DNA of 64,000 bases from Actinospineispora spinosispora DSM 44797 (GCF_000429025.1 NZ_AUBB01000021.1:62001-126000), one strand, 5' to 3'; shown: positions 8,243 to 16,925, counted from the stretch's first letter. The notes: a model not told the origin generated them from the sequence alone. Translations and numbers: made by a program.

Positions 8243-9056
8243 ATGGCCACCGCCGACCCCGCGGCCCAGCTCGCACGCGTCTACGCGGACGCCGAGGCCG
8301 CGCTCATGGGCACACTGGCCGACCAGGTCCGACGTGCGATCAACCGGGGAGGCGACCCCAACGCACCCGCAGTCCAGCTCGACGCACTTCGCGCGATACG
8401 GCGACAAGCCCAACGCGTCGTGCGCGCCCTCGACGGCCAGACTCCGACGTTGCTGCGCGAACTGCTCGACCAGGCCGCCGAGCTTGGCGCGCGGGCCGCG
8501 CTCGCCGGACTGGCGGCGTTGCTCGGCGCCACGTCCGGCACCGGCGAGCAGTTCAACCGTGCGGCGCTCGACCGACTGGCGGCGAGCGTCACGGACCTGG
8601 TCACCGAGGCGCATCACGCGATCCTGCGCACGAGCACCGACGCCTACCGAGACGTCATGTTGCGTGCCACACCGAGCGTGCTCGTCGGCGCCGACACCCG
8701 CCGGCAGGCCTTACAACGAGCCATGTGGACACTGCAGACCGAGGTGTCACCGGGTTCACCGGCCGATCCGGCCGCCGGTGGGAGCTGTCCAGCTACGTCG
8801 AGATGGCCACCCGCACAGCGGCGCAGCGGGCGACGACCGACGCGCAGATCGACCGGCTACAAGCCGCCGGCCGAAACCTCGTGATCGTGTCGGACAACGT
8901 GCAGGAATGCTCGGTCTGTCGCCCGTGGGAAGGCCAGGTACTCGCCATCTCCGGCGCCGCCGGCCGGCAGCCGGTCGAGCACGCCACCCGTGACGGCGAG
9001 ATGGTCGCCGTGGACGTCAAGGCCACCCTGGCTCAGGCCCGCGAGGCCGGCCTGTT
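8243..9056 (+). pseudogene. Broken phage minor capsid protein gene
   Basis: The first 170 or so codons (frame from the ATG at 8243, after a GGGGGATCG ribosome site) read as the N-terminal half of a phage minor capsid/head morphogenesis protein. Near 8746 the reading frame shifts, and the typical next segment continues in another frame: GVTGFTGRSGRRWEL, YVEMATRTAAQRA, DNVQECSVCRPWEGQV. The homology stops abruptly after AREAGLF, where intact relatives continue with a zinc-like HPNCRH motif. At 9057 it switches into the second copy of the ltrA 3' end. It therefore has both a frameshift or small deletion and a truncation. No portal, terminase or tail gene accompanies it, so this is a stranded fragment and not a prophage. 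Confidence 0.8.
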
Positions 9057-9285
9057 CCCCTCATCCCCATCCCTTTCGCCATCACAGCCGCCGCCCTCGG
9101 CGGCGCCGTTGCCGTACTCGTCTGGCGCCCACCCCTCCCGCACCCGGTCGACGATCTCCGGCAGCCGACTCGGGATGGGCTCGACGACGAAGTCGACCGT
9201 GCGGCCGTCAGCGGGACGAGCGGCGCTGATGTCGGCAGCCCCTACCCGCGACCGGGCCGATGAAGTGAGAAGAGTCCCCGGCCAT
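9057..9285 (+). repeat. Direct repeat copy 2 (ltrA 3' end duplicated)
   Basis: This is a 229-bp near-copy of 3626-3855. It is fused without spacer to the truncated phage gene on the left and abuts the stop of the cupin lipoprotein gene on the right. It has no LtrA coding start of its own. The 1-bp deletion (CCCCTACCCG against CCCCTCACCCG) changes the terminal reading frame and its stop. Confidence 0.97.
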
Positions 9286-9758
9286 CAGTTGGCATCGTTG
9301 GACTGGAGGGAGTCTCCAGTGGTGGAGACGTAGACGACCAACAGCTCGGCTGGTTCGGTGGTGCTGGCATTGGCGGCGACGACGTGATGGGCACCTGGTT
9401 GTTCGAACCAGTTCTCGCCTTGGCGGTAGGTGGTCGCGGGATCGTCGTCGACCTGGCTTCGGACAGTGCCTTTCAGGACATAGGCGTACACGAAAGCCTG
9501 GCCGTGACGATGCGGCGGTGCGGCTGCACCTGGCGGGAAACTTACGACCTGCGACGTGAACGTCTTGCCTTCGGCGTTGGGAAGGGCTTGCTGAAGAAGT
9601 ATGTTCACCGAGGGCGGCCGTGAGGCCGTGTTAGCCGCCGGGGCGGCGCTCGGTGGCGTGGTCGCCGTGGCGGCGCGCTCGTCGTTCGAGCCACAGGCGG
9701 TTGCGCCGACGAGCGCGGCGATGGCCAGAAGTCGGCCGACGATCTGTGATGGAACCAT
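9285..9758 (-). CDS. Secreted cupin-domain lipoprotein
   Basis: This 157-residue precursor has a lipoprotein signal peptide: a basic start, the hydrophobic stretch IVGRLLAIAALVG and a lipobox ending in Cys (ATAC, around residue 22). A low-complexity Ala/Thr/Pro linker is followed by one cupin domain with PPHRHGQAFVYAYVLKGTV and the second histidine motif PGAHHVVAAN. Metal-binding His residues are present, so it may bind a small molecule or carry out a simple reaction outside the membrane. The ATG at 9758 follows GGGAG. It lies downstream of doxX on the same strand, so the two may be co-transcribed. The substrate is unknown. Confidence 0.85.
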   Translation of the reverse strand: MVPSQIVGRLLAIAALVGATACGSNDERAATATTPPSAAPAANTASRPPSVNILLQQALPNAEGKTFTSQVVSFPPGAAAPPHRHGQAFVYAYVLKGTVRSQVDDDPATTYRQGENWFEQPGAHHVVAANASTTEPAELLVVYVSTTGDSLQSNDAN

Positions 9759-9852
9759 GACTGCTCCCAGTGGAGACGGCGTGACGGCAGGTGATTGGGC
9801 GCGGACGTCCTCGGCTGAGCCGGGTATACGAATTGGTGTTGTAGGGGACCGG

Positions 9853-10407
9853 TTATTGCGTGGTCTGGCCGTCACGATGCCCGTGCACGTTTCTGCTGAA
9901 AATCTGGTCGACGCTGAGCGCGAACGTGTTCACAGGCGCGATGGCCACTAACAAGGAAGCGGCCGCGGCGGCGAACACGGAGTAGCTGAACGGCGCTGTC
10001 CAGCCGAGGAACAGGCCCATCGACATCGCGAACCCGAGCAACAACCCCGTCGCGGCCAACGCACTCCAGCGCACGAGGACACCGGCGAGCAAAGCCAGGC
10101 CAATCGTCGATTCCGCAATGGTCGCCGCCCATGCGGTGGCGCCTTGAAGCCCGTCAGGTATGTACGGCGAGAGAGAGTGCGCATAGGCGGTATACGTGGC
10201 GAAATCGCCCCATCCGACCGACCCGGTCCCCGGCGGGCCCCACAGACCGAACCGGTCGGCAACGGCCGAGAGGAAGCCGGCGGCCAACGCCAGACGCGCG
10301 AACACTGTCACGGCCGACCACACACGTGCCCGCTGAGCGGCAGCCTTCAAAGACAGCGTCCGCGTACGTCCCTCCGCCCCCTGTTCGCCATTGGCGTGCC
10401 CAACCAT
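9853..10407 (-). CDS. DoxX-family membrane protein
   Basis: This 184-residue protein has four predicted membrane helices in the DoxX pattern: FARLALAAGFLSAVADRFG, AATIAESTIGLALLAGVLV, AATGLLLGFAMSMGLFLG and the last VFAAAAASLLVAIAP. DoxX proteins are small redox-associated membrane proteins, in some species linked to thiol or quinone metabolism and oxidative stress. The start is well defined by AGAGGAGTTCTG before the ATG. It is followed by the cupin lipoprotein gene 94 bp downstream and preceded by a MocR regulator on the same strand. The three may form one functional group, with the MocR protein as likely controller. Confidence 0.85.
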   Translation of the reverse strand: MVGHANGEQGAEGRTRTLSLKAAAQRARVWSAVTVFARLALAAGFLSAVADRFGLWGPPGTGSVGWGDFATYTAYAHSLSPYIPDGLQGATAWAATIAESTIGLALLAGVLVRWSALAATGLLLGFAMSMGLFLGWTAPFSYSVFAAAAASLLVAIAPVNTFALSVDQIFSRNVHGHRDGQTTQ

Positions 10408-10585
10408 CAGAACTCCTCTGTGTATTCGAACTACACGCTGAATCGGCTTCTGGCGGTCAGCGCGATTCCGAGGCTAGTCAGGCGCTGGTGCATTATCTGG
10501 GGCCACTTGGACGGTGGAAAAGGGAACCAATCGAGTCCGGGGGCGAGCCAGCATTGGTGCACGCCGCCGGCGCAGGCCTGATCGG

Positions 10586-12007
10586 TTATCGGAGTGTGCG
10601 GATCAGGGCGTCGAGGCTGCCTGTCCAGGCGCTGGGGGAGGGGGCGGCGAATCCGACGACCAGGCCGTCGCGGTCCGATGTGGAGTCGGGGTTGCGGAAG
10701 AAGTCGAGGGATTCGACGGCTAGTTGTTCGCGAGTCGCGCGGCGGACGAGTTCGGCGCCGGTCCGGCTGGGGTGTTCGAGGAGGACCTGCAGTCCAGCGG
10801 ACATCCCCACGATGCGTGTCGCGGGTGACTGCCGGTTGACCGTCTCGATGAGCTGTTCACGTCGGCGGCGGTATCGAGTGCGCATCGCGCGGATGTGTCG
10901 GTCGTAGGCCCCCGAGTCGATGAAGTCGGCCATTGCCAACTGGTTGACGAACCCGACAGAATCCTCCGCCCACCCCTTCTCCGCGACGATCGGGCCGACC
11001 AGACGATCAGGAACGACGAGCCAGCCCAGGCGTAGTCCTGGAGCCAGTGACTTGCTTGCGGTTCCCATATAGATCACGCGATCGTGATCCAGTCCCTGCA
11101 GCGCGCCCACGGGAGACCGGTCGTAGCGGAACTCGCCGTCGTAATCGTCCTCGATGATCAGCGCGCCCCGCCGGCGTGCCCAGTCCACGACCGCCGCGCG
11201 TCGATCGGATTGCAGCGCGACTCCAAGGGGGAACTGGTGCGACGGCGTGAGCAGTACCGCGCCCACGTCAGGCATATCGTCCAATACGGATGTGTCGGCA
11301 CCGTCGGCGTCGACGGGAAGCAGGACGGGCTCGATTCCGGCTTTCAGCAACGCCGGTCGCTGGGTATGGAGACAGAACTCCTCGATCGCGACCTTCGTGA
11401 CCCCGGCGTTCACGAGCACCGCGGCGACGAGACGCAGGCCTTGCGCGGCACCGCTGCAGACGATGACGTTGTCCGCGTGAGCGTGCACGCCCCTGGCTCG
11501 AGCGAGATAGCGAGCGACGGCATCGCGCAGCTCGCCCCGGCCATGTGGATCGATGTACCCGAAGGCCTCGAACGGAGAGGTGGTGACCGTACGTTTCACC
11601 GCACGAACCCACTCGTCTCGCGGGAACGACGACAGGTCCGGAAATCCAGGCCTGAGGTCGTGCACCCACCTCGGTCGCGCCGCTGGAGGCCGCGGTCGTG
11701 ACCAACCGCTCGGGAGTTCCGACGAACGCCGCGACACCTCGGTTCCCGAGCCGTGCAACGCGGTGAGCCACCCCTCGTTGATCAGCTCGGAGTAGACCCG
11801 GACGACTGTGTTGCGGCCGAGCCCGAGGTCGGTCGCCAGCACGCGGCTCGGCGGTAGCCGCGATCCAGGTGCCAGACGGCCGGTGCGGATCGCTTCGCGG
11901 AAGGCGTCCATGAGGCTTGCACGGACGTTGCGACCAGTTTCGCTGATGGGGCCCAGGTGCAGATCGAGACCAGACGTTCGGGTGCCGCGGGCCGTTGGAT
12001 CAGTCAC
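10586..12007 (-). CDS. MocR-type GntR/aminotransferase transcriptional regulator
   Basis: This 473-residue protein fuses an N-terminal GntR winged helix (REAIRTGRLAPGSRLPPSRVLA then GLGRNTVVRVYSELINEGWL, around residues 30-75) to a fold-type I aminotransferase domain. The PLP lysine is in YMGTASKSLAPGLRLGW and the aspartate pair in IIEDDYDGEFRYD. MocR proteins use PLP or PLP-adduct sensing to regulate vitamin B6, GABA, ectoine or similar pathways. The GTG at 12007 gives a typical length; the frame extends further upstream without homology. It sits upstream of doxX on the same strand. The regulated pathway cannot be named from sequence alone. Confidence 0.9.
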   Translation of the reverse strand: MTDPTARGTRTSGLDLHLGPISETGRNVRASLMDAFREAIRTGRLAPGSRLPPSRVLATDLGLGRNTVVRVYSELINEGWLTALHGSGTEVSRRSSELPSGWSRPRPPAARPRWVHDLRPGFPDLSSFPRDEWVRAVKRTVTTSPFEAFGYIDPHGRGELRDAVARYLARARGVHAHADNVIVCSGAAQGLRLVAAVLVNAGVTKVAIEEFCLHTQRPALLKAGIEPVLLPVDADGADTSVLDDMPDVGAVLLTPSHQFPLGVALQSDRRAAVVDWARRRGALIIEDDYDGEFRYDRSPVGALQGLDHDRVIYMGTASKSLAPGLRLGWLVVPDRLVGPIVAEKGWAEDSVGFVNQLAMADFIDSGAYDRHIRAMRTRYRRRREQLIETVNRQSPATRIVGMSAGLQVLLEHPSRTGAELVRRATREQLAVESLDFFRNPDSTSDRDGLVVGFAAPSPSAWTGSLDALIRTLR

Positions 12008-12232
12008 ACCGGGCAACGTTACGGGCCGGTCGGACGAGGCCCGCGAAGCCACAAGGAAAACAAGGAGCACGGGCCTCGTAGCGCTCGACGTGGCCACCGT
12101 CGCGGGGTGGCGTCGCCGGTCCCACACGATTCGGCTAGGTAATTTTCGCCGACGCGAGAGCGTTGTCCGGCAGGAGATAGTCGCGACGGTAGTTGATCAA
12201 ATACCGTTGAGTGTCAGCTGGGAGCGGGAAAA

Positions 12233-12766
12233 ATGACGAGGTACGCCCGACTTGTGATAGTCGGATCGCTGCTGATCCTGACTTCTTCCTGTGGGCCTGG
12301 CGGTTCCGGGGAAGAGGAGCAGTCAGTGGGTACGCCCCCGGCGCCCGCCGCGAGTTCATCGACGGTGTCGAAGCGCGCGGAAGGCGGTTCAGCGAGCGAC
12401 GCGAAATGCACTGATCGCATCAACTATGCCGGGGACCCTCGACCCAACGCCGAAATCAACTCGATCGGCTCACAGTCCGGGAAGTGCCCTGCTCCACGGC
12501 ATGCGGCCGCGGTCGCACCGCGGAAGTCGGACGTATCGTGCACAGACCAGTTCAACTACGCCGACGATCCTCGGTCGAATGCGGAGATCAACTCGGCGCG
12601 GTCGGCCACGGGGGCCTGCCCCGCGCCGAAGCAGACAGGCGGGGTTCCACATCGGCCCGGCGTCCGGTGTACCGATCAGGTGGACTACGCCGGCGACACA
12701 CGGGCCAACGCCGAGATCAACAGCATCGGTGAAGAAACAGGCCGGTGTCCCGCCGTCCAGCGCTGA
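12233..12766 (+). CDS. Lipoprotein with three tandem cysteine-paired repeats
   Basis: This is a 177-residue precursor. The signal peptide (LVIVGSLLILTSSC) puts the lipidated cysteine at residue 20, followed by an acidic Ser/Pro/Ala linker. The mature part consists of three copies of one motif of about 30 residues: CTD-x3-YA(G/D)D-xR-xNAEINS-x8-CP. The cysteines fall at 59/85, 103/129 and 146/172, each pair exactly 26 residues apart, so one disulfide per repeat is likely. I do not recognise the domain. Its extracytoplasmic location and repeated small folds suggest binding to cell wall, host or partner surfaces, but that is inference. It is followed 20 bp later by a half-length MMPL gene on the same strand. 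Confidence 0.85.
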   Translation: MTRYARLVIVGSLLILTSSCGPGGSGEEEQSVGTPPAPAASSSTVSKRAEGGSASDAKCTDRINYAGDPRPNAEINSIGSQSGKCPAPRHAAAVAPRKSDVSCTDQFNYADDPRSNAEINSARSATGACPAPKQTGGVPHRPGVRCTDQVDYAGDTRANAEINSIGEETGRCPAVQR

Positions 12767-12786
12767 GGTGTGAAGGGGCGACAGCC

Positions 12787-13788
12787 ATGCCGCCCGCAGC
12801 TGTCGAAGGCCGGGATCGTGCGCGGGACGTATGCCCGTCGCTTCTCGCGGGGGCATGCGCGGGCGCGTTCTCGCTGCCGAATCTGCCCGTCGAAGCCGAC
12901 CCCGTGCGACTCGCGGCCGGTCTGGCGCCGTTGGCGGAAGCCGAACATGCCGAACACGTGCTGGGCTCGTCCGGTGAGGCGGCGGTCGCGCTCGAAGGCC
13001 CTGATGTGCTCACCGCCGAAGCGCTGCGATGGTCCAGGGAAGCGTCGACGGCGGTGTCGGCGTGCTGTGGTGACCGGCTCACCGAGGCAGCCTCGCTTCC
13101 CGACCTGCTGCGCTTCCTCGGGCCCGATCCGACCAGCTCGGAGATCACCTCGGCGATGCAGCTGGTGCCGCCGTACCTGAGCGGGGCGGTGGTCAGCGCC
13201 GACGCCGGGCGATCGGCCGCGTTCTTCGGACTGCGACTGCAGGACCTGGGGGAGCAGGGTGCATTGCTGGACACGGTGCGTGGCGTCCTCCCGCCCCCGC
13301 CACCGGGTTACCGGGCGGAGCTGGCCGGGCTTCCCGTACTGGCGGCGGCGTCGTACGACTCGGTCTCCACCGGCCGTTACCTGGGTAACGTCGCGGGAAT
13401 CGTCGCGGCCGGCGTGATGCTCTCGCTCGGCCTACGTCGTCGGTCGGACGCGGGGCGCGCGGTCCTCGCCGCGTTGCTCGCGACCGGCTGGGGGCTGTGG
13501 CTGGTGCAGCTGAGCGGCCAAGGGCTGACTCCCTTCACGGTGGCTCTCGGCTCGCTCACCGCCGCGGTGGGGTGCGAGTTCACGGTCCTGCTCTGCCAGG
13601 GGCACGGGGAGCGATCGGTGCACAGGGCGGTCGGGCTCGCGGTGGCGAGTGCCGTTGCCGCGTTCGTTGTGCTCGGCCTCAGCCAGCTGGCGGTCATGCG
13701 ACAGTTCGGCCTGTACCTGGCCGCCTCCGTGCTGCTGTCCTACCTGGCGGCTCGCCTCGTCATCTGGTGTCTGCCCGCCCGCCTGTGA
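12787..13788 (+). CDS. Half-length MMPL/RND-type membrane protein
   Basis: This 333-residue protein matches only one half of an MMPL/RND transporter. A first hydrophobic segment is followed by an extracytoplasmic domain (LPVEADPVRLAAGL, EHVLGSSGEAAV, VPPYLSGAVVS) and then a bundle of about five to six helices with GRYLGNVAGIVAAG, LGSLTAAVGCEFTVLL and GLYLAASVLLSYLAARLVIW. Full-length members have about 700 residues with two such halves. The ATG at 12787 has AAGGGG eight bases upstream, so translation is plausible. It may be a 5'-truncated relic or a true half-transporter that works as a dimer. The preceding repeat lipoprotein could be its partner. Most bacterial members export lipids or lipid-linked compounds. 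Confidence 0.7.
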   Translation: MPPAAVEGRDRARDVCPSLLAGACAGAFSLPNLPVEADPVRLAAGLAPLAEAEHAEHVLGSSGEAAVALEGPDVLTAEALRWSREASTAVSACCGDRLTEAASLPDLLRFLGPDPTSSEITSAMQLVPPYLSGAVVSADAGRSAAFFGLRLQDLGEQGALLDTVRGVLPPPPPGYRAELAGLPVLAAASYDSVSTGRYLGNVAGIVAAGVMLSLGLRRRSDAGRAVLAALLATGWGLWLVQLSGQGLTPFTVALGSLTAAVGCEFTVLLCQGHGERSVHRAVGLAVASAVAAFVVLGLSQLAVMRQFGLYLAASVLLSYLAARLVIWCLPARL

Positions 13789-13817
13789 CTCGCGAGTGGA
13801 CGCATGGCCGGTTCCGG

Positions 13818-14534
13818 TCAGTGCCCGGCGTGTTCGAGTTTCGCCACCGCGCTGCGCCAGACGAGGTCGTCGTTGAACCCGGGACCGAGGTCCGGCAACT
13901 CCGCGATGTCCTCCTCGCTCAGTTCCGGAACCGGGTTCCCGGAGCTGGTCGCGTGCAGCGTCATTCGTGCCAGCGACTCCAGGTTGAGAGCGCGCACCAC
14001 GGCCTGGGCGACGGTCTCCCCGGTGGCGACGATGCCGTGACCGCGCAGGACGCACACCGGGGCGTCGCCGAGCGTGCCGGCCAGTGCCTTGCCCAGCTCG
14101 GAAGAGCTGATCAGTACGCCCCTCGGGTACACCGGGATCCCTCGGTCGGCAAGGCGCATCGCCGGGATGTTGTACGCGCCGATGATCGGACGCAGCGGCA
14201 GCCCCGCCAGGTCCGCCGCCACCACGGCGGGTGGGTGGACGTGTACGACGACCCGCACGTCCGGTCGGGCCAGCAGTATCTCCCGGTGGATCGGCAGCTC
14301 GTTGGGCACCGCGTATCCGGCCGGCGGTCGCGGTGTGCCCTCCAGCTCGATCCGGTGCACGTCCTCGGCCTCCGTGAACAGCAGGCCCCGCTCGCGCGGG
14401 CCTCGGCAGCGCACGCTCAGGGTGTCGTCGTCACCGCGGACACTGACGTGGCCCAGGATGTCTTCGGCCAGCCCCTGGTGGGCCAGTACCCGGCAGGCCA
14501 GCGCGATCTGCTCCGCGTCGCCGTGGTTGCTCAA
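13818..14534 (-). CDS. Class II aldolase/adducin-family protein, possible aromatic decarboxylase
   Basis: This 238-residue protein has the zinc-site pattern of the fuculose-phosphate aldolase family: VVVHVHPPAV supplies two metal histidines and VLRGHGIVATG the third; ILGHVSVR is the N-terminal substrate loop. In Gram-positive phthalate pathways the 3,4-dihydroxyphthalate 2-decarboxylase belongs to this family, and the neighbours here (Rieske oxygenase, Pht5-like, LigJ/K) make such a role more likely than sugar metabolism. A TTG at 14534 is the best start because GGGAGG lies 7-10 bases upstream; the frame continues to 14576 without homology. A GGACT-N7-AGACC repeat lies 101 bp upstream, suggesting shared control with the rest of the cluster. 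Confidence 0.82.
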   Translation of the reverse strand: MSNHGDAEQIALACRVLAHQGLAEDILGHVSVRGDDDTLSVRCRGPRERGLLFTEAEDVHRIELEGTPRPPAGYAVPNELPIHREILLARPDVRVVVHVHPPAVVAADLAGLPLRPIIGAYNIPAMRLADRGIPVYPRGVLISSSELGKALAGTLGDAPVCVLRGHGIVATGETVAQAVVRALNLESLARMTLHATSSGNPVPELSEEDIAELPDLGPGFNDDLVWRSAVAKLEHAGH

Positions 14535-14944
14535 GGAAGTCCTCCCGGTGTAGCTGTACGTCAGTCGGTGCGGCACCGGGTCCCGCCGATCGCGACGCGT
14601 CGATCACGGATGTGGATCCTGCGGCTGACTAAATGGACTAACAGATAGACCGTATGAGGATGCTGGTCGAAGTGTCAAGCGCAACCTCGGCCCGGTGTGA
14701 CCCTCAGGGACCTGCCTTGAACTGTTGAGGTGACCTGCGCGAAGCGGTAGCAGCGGGGGGACTCATCCGATCAGGTGGGCGCAGCGCTCAGCGTCGCCAG
14801 CGTCGGCTCACGGTCGCCGGGGCGTGGTAACCATGCACGGCCACAGTCGGTACCGGCCTGCTGAAATCAGCCGGTCGCCGCCGGATTTCAAGAGGACACG
14901 ACAGGTATGCACAGTCCAGACCCTGATGGCCTTATCATAAGGCC
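14535..14944. other. Divergent regulatory region between aldolase and gntR genes
   Basis: This 410-bp stretch contains no credible gene. It holds an operator-like repeat at 14635-14651 on the aldolase side and the palindrome overlapping the gntR start. The middle (about 14660-14920) shows no further feature beyond short imperfect repeats. Confidence 0.6.
14635..14651. promoter_or_regulatory. Candidate GntR operator upstream of the class II aldolase gene
   Basis: GGACT-N7-AGACC inverted repeat (GGACTAACAGATAGACC). It resembles the sites at 18775 and 27007 but has a spacer one base longer. The following CGTATG is also found directly after the 27007 site. Confidence 0.55.
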
Positions 14945-14946
14945 AT
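14926..14946. promoter_or_regulatory. Perfect palindrome overlapping the gntR start codon
   Basis: ATGGCCTTAT (14926-14935) and ATAAGGCCAT (14937-14946) form perfect 10-bp arms around one C. The second arm ends inside the ATG of the GntR regulator gene. Binding here would directly block expression, so it is a strong candidate autoregulatory site. Confidence 0.8.
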
Positions 14947-15763
14947 GAACACCCAGCCCCAGGCCACGGCCGCTTCTGGATCGCCCGACCGCTCGGACAT
15001 GTTCAGCAGGGTCAACGCGGGCCGGGTCTCGAACCTGATCGTGGAGCAGATTCGGCTCCTCATCCGCGACGGACAGCTCATCGCGGGCGACCGGCTGCCG
15101 TCCGAACGTGAGTTGGGCGAGCGTTTCGGGGTGAGCCGCGTGACCGTGCGGGAGGCGTTGCGGGGCCTCGAGGCCAACGGCCTGGTCACCATCAAGGTAG
15201 GTGCGCGGGGTGGGGCGTTCGTCACCGCACCGACGAGCGAGCAGGTGGGCGAGGGCATCTCGGACCTGCTCACCTTCTCGGTCGTGGAGCCGGGTGATGT
15301 CACCGAGGCTCGGCAGATCTTCGAGCTGGGGATCGTGCCGCTGGTCTGCCGCCGGGCCGACGAGCACGACATCGCCGAACTGCTGGAGATCTGCGACCGA
15401 GCCGAGGCGACGCTCGAGACGGAGAACGAGTACCCGGTGTCGTTGTCGGCGGAGTTCCACGTGCGAGTGGCCCGCGCCGCGCACAACCCGGCGATCGAGC
15501 TGCTCGCCCGCTCCTTCCACGGCCCGATACTGATGTCGCTCCTGCGTGCCCAGGAGAGCGATCCAAAAGTCGGTGTCGTGGGCACCAGGGAGCACCGCGA
15601 GTTCGTCGAGGCTGTGCGCATGCGCGACGTCGCGGCCGCCACCGCGGTGATGACGACGCACCTCGCCAGGACCGCGGAGCGGTTGCGTCAGTACAAGGCC
15701 GAAGGGGCGGGCGGCAACGAGGCAGGTGGAGGCACGCTCGGCAACCGGCCGTTGCGCGAGTGA
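14945..15763 (+). CDS. FCD-type GntR transcriptional regulator of the catabolic locus
   Basis: This 272-residue FadR-subfamily regulator has the winged helix at about residues 28-90 (DRLPSERELGERFGVSRVTVREALRGLEANGLV) and then an FCD all-helical ligand domain with metal-binding histidines (EFHVRVARAAHN, GTREHREFVEAV, TTHLART). FCD regulators usually sense organic acids and repress degradation genes. It lies at the edge of a large aromatic-acid locus whose promoters carry a recurring inverted repeat, so it is the natural candidate controller. The ATG at 14945 sits inside a perfect palindrome, implying autorepression. The C-terminal tail is Gly-rich and poorly conserved. A hairpin terminator follows. 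Confidence 0.9.
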   Translation: MNTQPQATAASGSPDRSDMFSRVNAGRVSNLIVEQIRLLIRDGQLIAGDRLPSERELGERFGVSRVTVREALRGLEANGLVTIKVGARGGAFVTAPTSEQVGEGISDLLTFSVVEPGDVTEARQIFELGIVPLVCRRADEHDIAELLEICDRAEATLETENEYPVSLSAEFHVRVARAAHNPAIELLARSFHGPILMSLLRAQESDPKVGVVGTREHREFVEAVRMRDVAAATAVMTTHLARTAERLRQYKAEGAGGNEAGGGTLGNRPLRE

Positions 15764-15819
15764 GCGGCTCGTTGGGTGGCCCGCGACCCAAGGCGGGCAC
15801 CGCGTGAGGCACCGCCGGG

Positions 15820-15893
15820 GTCCGCGCGGGTGAACCGAGCACCATGGCCGGTTCGCTCCGAGCAGCGATGACGTACCGCTCACCCGCGCGGAC
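15820..15893. terminator. Long inverted repeat between convergent gntR and ligJ
   Basis: GTCCGCGCGGGTGA (15820-15833) pairs perfectly with TCACCCGCGCGGAC (15880-15893) across a 46-nt loop. Its position between two converging genes fits a bidirectional terminator. Confidence 0.6.
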
Positions 15894-15902
15894 AGGGCCG
15901 GT

Positions 15903-16925
15903 TCAGCGGCCGGCGGCGGCGAGCCGGGCGTCGAGGCGCGGGTAGACGCGGCGAACGTTGCCCTCGAACACGTCGCGGCGGGCCCCGTCGTCCAGCTCGA
16001 CGGCGTCGAGATAGGTCCTGGTGTCGTCGTAGTCCACGCCCGTCTTCGGGTCGGCGCCCCGCACCGCACCGAGCATCTCCGACGCGAACAACACGTTCCC
16101 CGGACCGATGACGTCGAGCAACAACCGCATCCCCGGCTCGTGGTACACGCACGAGTCGAAGAAGACGTTGCCCATGAGGTGGCTGTCGAGCGGTGGACGG
16201 CCCAGGCGCTCGGCCAGCCCCCGGAACCGGCCCCAGTGGTACGGCACCGCCCCGCCGCCGTGGGGGATCACGAAGCGCAGCGTCGGGAAGCGGCTGAACA
16301 GGTCGCCCTGCAGGAGCTGCATGAACACGGTGGTGTCGGCGTTGAGGTAGTGGGCCCCGAGGGTGTGCACCGCCGGGGCGCACGAGGCCGAGACGTGGAT
16401 CATGGCGGGCACGTCGAGCTCGACCATGGCTTCGTAGAGCGGGAACCAGTGCTCGTCGGTCAGCGGGGGAGCTGTCCAACGGCCGCCCGACGGGTCGGGA
16501 TTGAGGTTGGTGCCGACGAAGCCGAGTTCCCCGACGCAGCGCCGCAGCTCGGCGACGCAGTTGCCGATCGAACCCTCCGGGGTCTGCGGGAGCTGGCACA
16601 CACCGGCGAAGTGCTCCGGGAACAGCTCGGTCACACGGTGGGTCAGGTCGTTGCACGCGCGGGCCCAGGAGCGGGCGAGCGCCGGATCGGGCACGTCGTG
16701 CTCCATCGCGGATGCCTGGGGCGAGAGCACCATGAGGTCGCCGCCTCGGTGGCGCAGCACTCGCAGCTGGTTGGTCTCGATGGCCTCGCGGATCTCGTCG
16801 TCGGTGGACGGGACGAGCACCGGTTCGTCCAGGCCGGGGTCGGCGAGCCGCGCCAGCTGAGCCGTGCGGAAGTCGCGGTGGCCGAGGGGCGGGCCGGTGA
16901 AGTGGCCGTGGCAGTCGATGATCAT
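15903..16925 (-). CDS. ligJ: 4-oxalomesaconate hydratase-like amidohydrolase (LigJ family)
   Basis: This 340-residue TIM-barrel amidohydrolase is close in layout to Sphingobium LigJ: it begins MIIDCHGHF with the metal-binding H-x-H, carries [33 protein letters not shown], an HVSASC strand and [15 protein letters not shown]. LigJ hydrates 4-oxalomesaconate to 4-carboxy-4-hydroxy-2-oxoadipate in the protocatechuate 4,5-cleavage and gallate pathways. The start overlaps the ligK-like stop (ATGA), and the operon order is dehydrogenase, aldolase, hydratase. Finding the next enzyme of the pathway directly upstream strongly supports the assignment over other amidohydrolase-2 decarboxylases. Confidence 0.85.
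   Translation of the reverse strand: MIIDCHGHFTGPPLGHRDFRTAQLARLADPGLDEPVLVPSTDDEIREAIETNQLRVLRHRGGDLMVLSPQASAMEHDVPDPALARSWARACNDLTHRVTELFPEHFAGVCQLPQTPEGSIGNCVAELRRCVGELGFVGTNLNPDPSGGRWTAPPLTDEHWFPLYEAMVELDVPAMIHVSASCAPAVHTLGAHYLNADTTVFMQLLQGDLFSRFPTLRFVIPHGGGAVPYHWGRFRGLAERLGRPPLDSHLMGNVFFDSCVYHEPGMRLLLDVIGPGNVLFASEMLGAVRGADPKTGVDYDDTRTYLDAVELDDGARRDVFEGNVRRVYPRLDARLAAAGR

Noticed and set aside
3626..9285. An intact integrative element or prophage between the direct repeats
   Set aside because: No integrase, excisionase, replication or structural genes apart from one broken capsid fragment; the repeats are much longer than normal attachment cores.
8131..9333. A 400-codon plus-strand frame spanning the phage fragment and ltrA repeat
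   Set aside because: Only its middle part matches a capsid protein, in a frame shifted from the true start; the beginning and end are unrelated sequence. It was annotated as a pseudogene.
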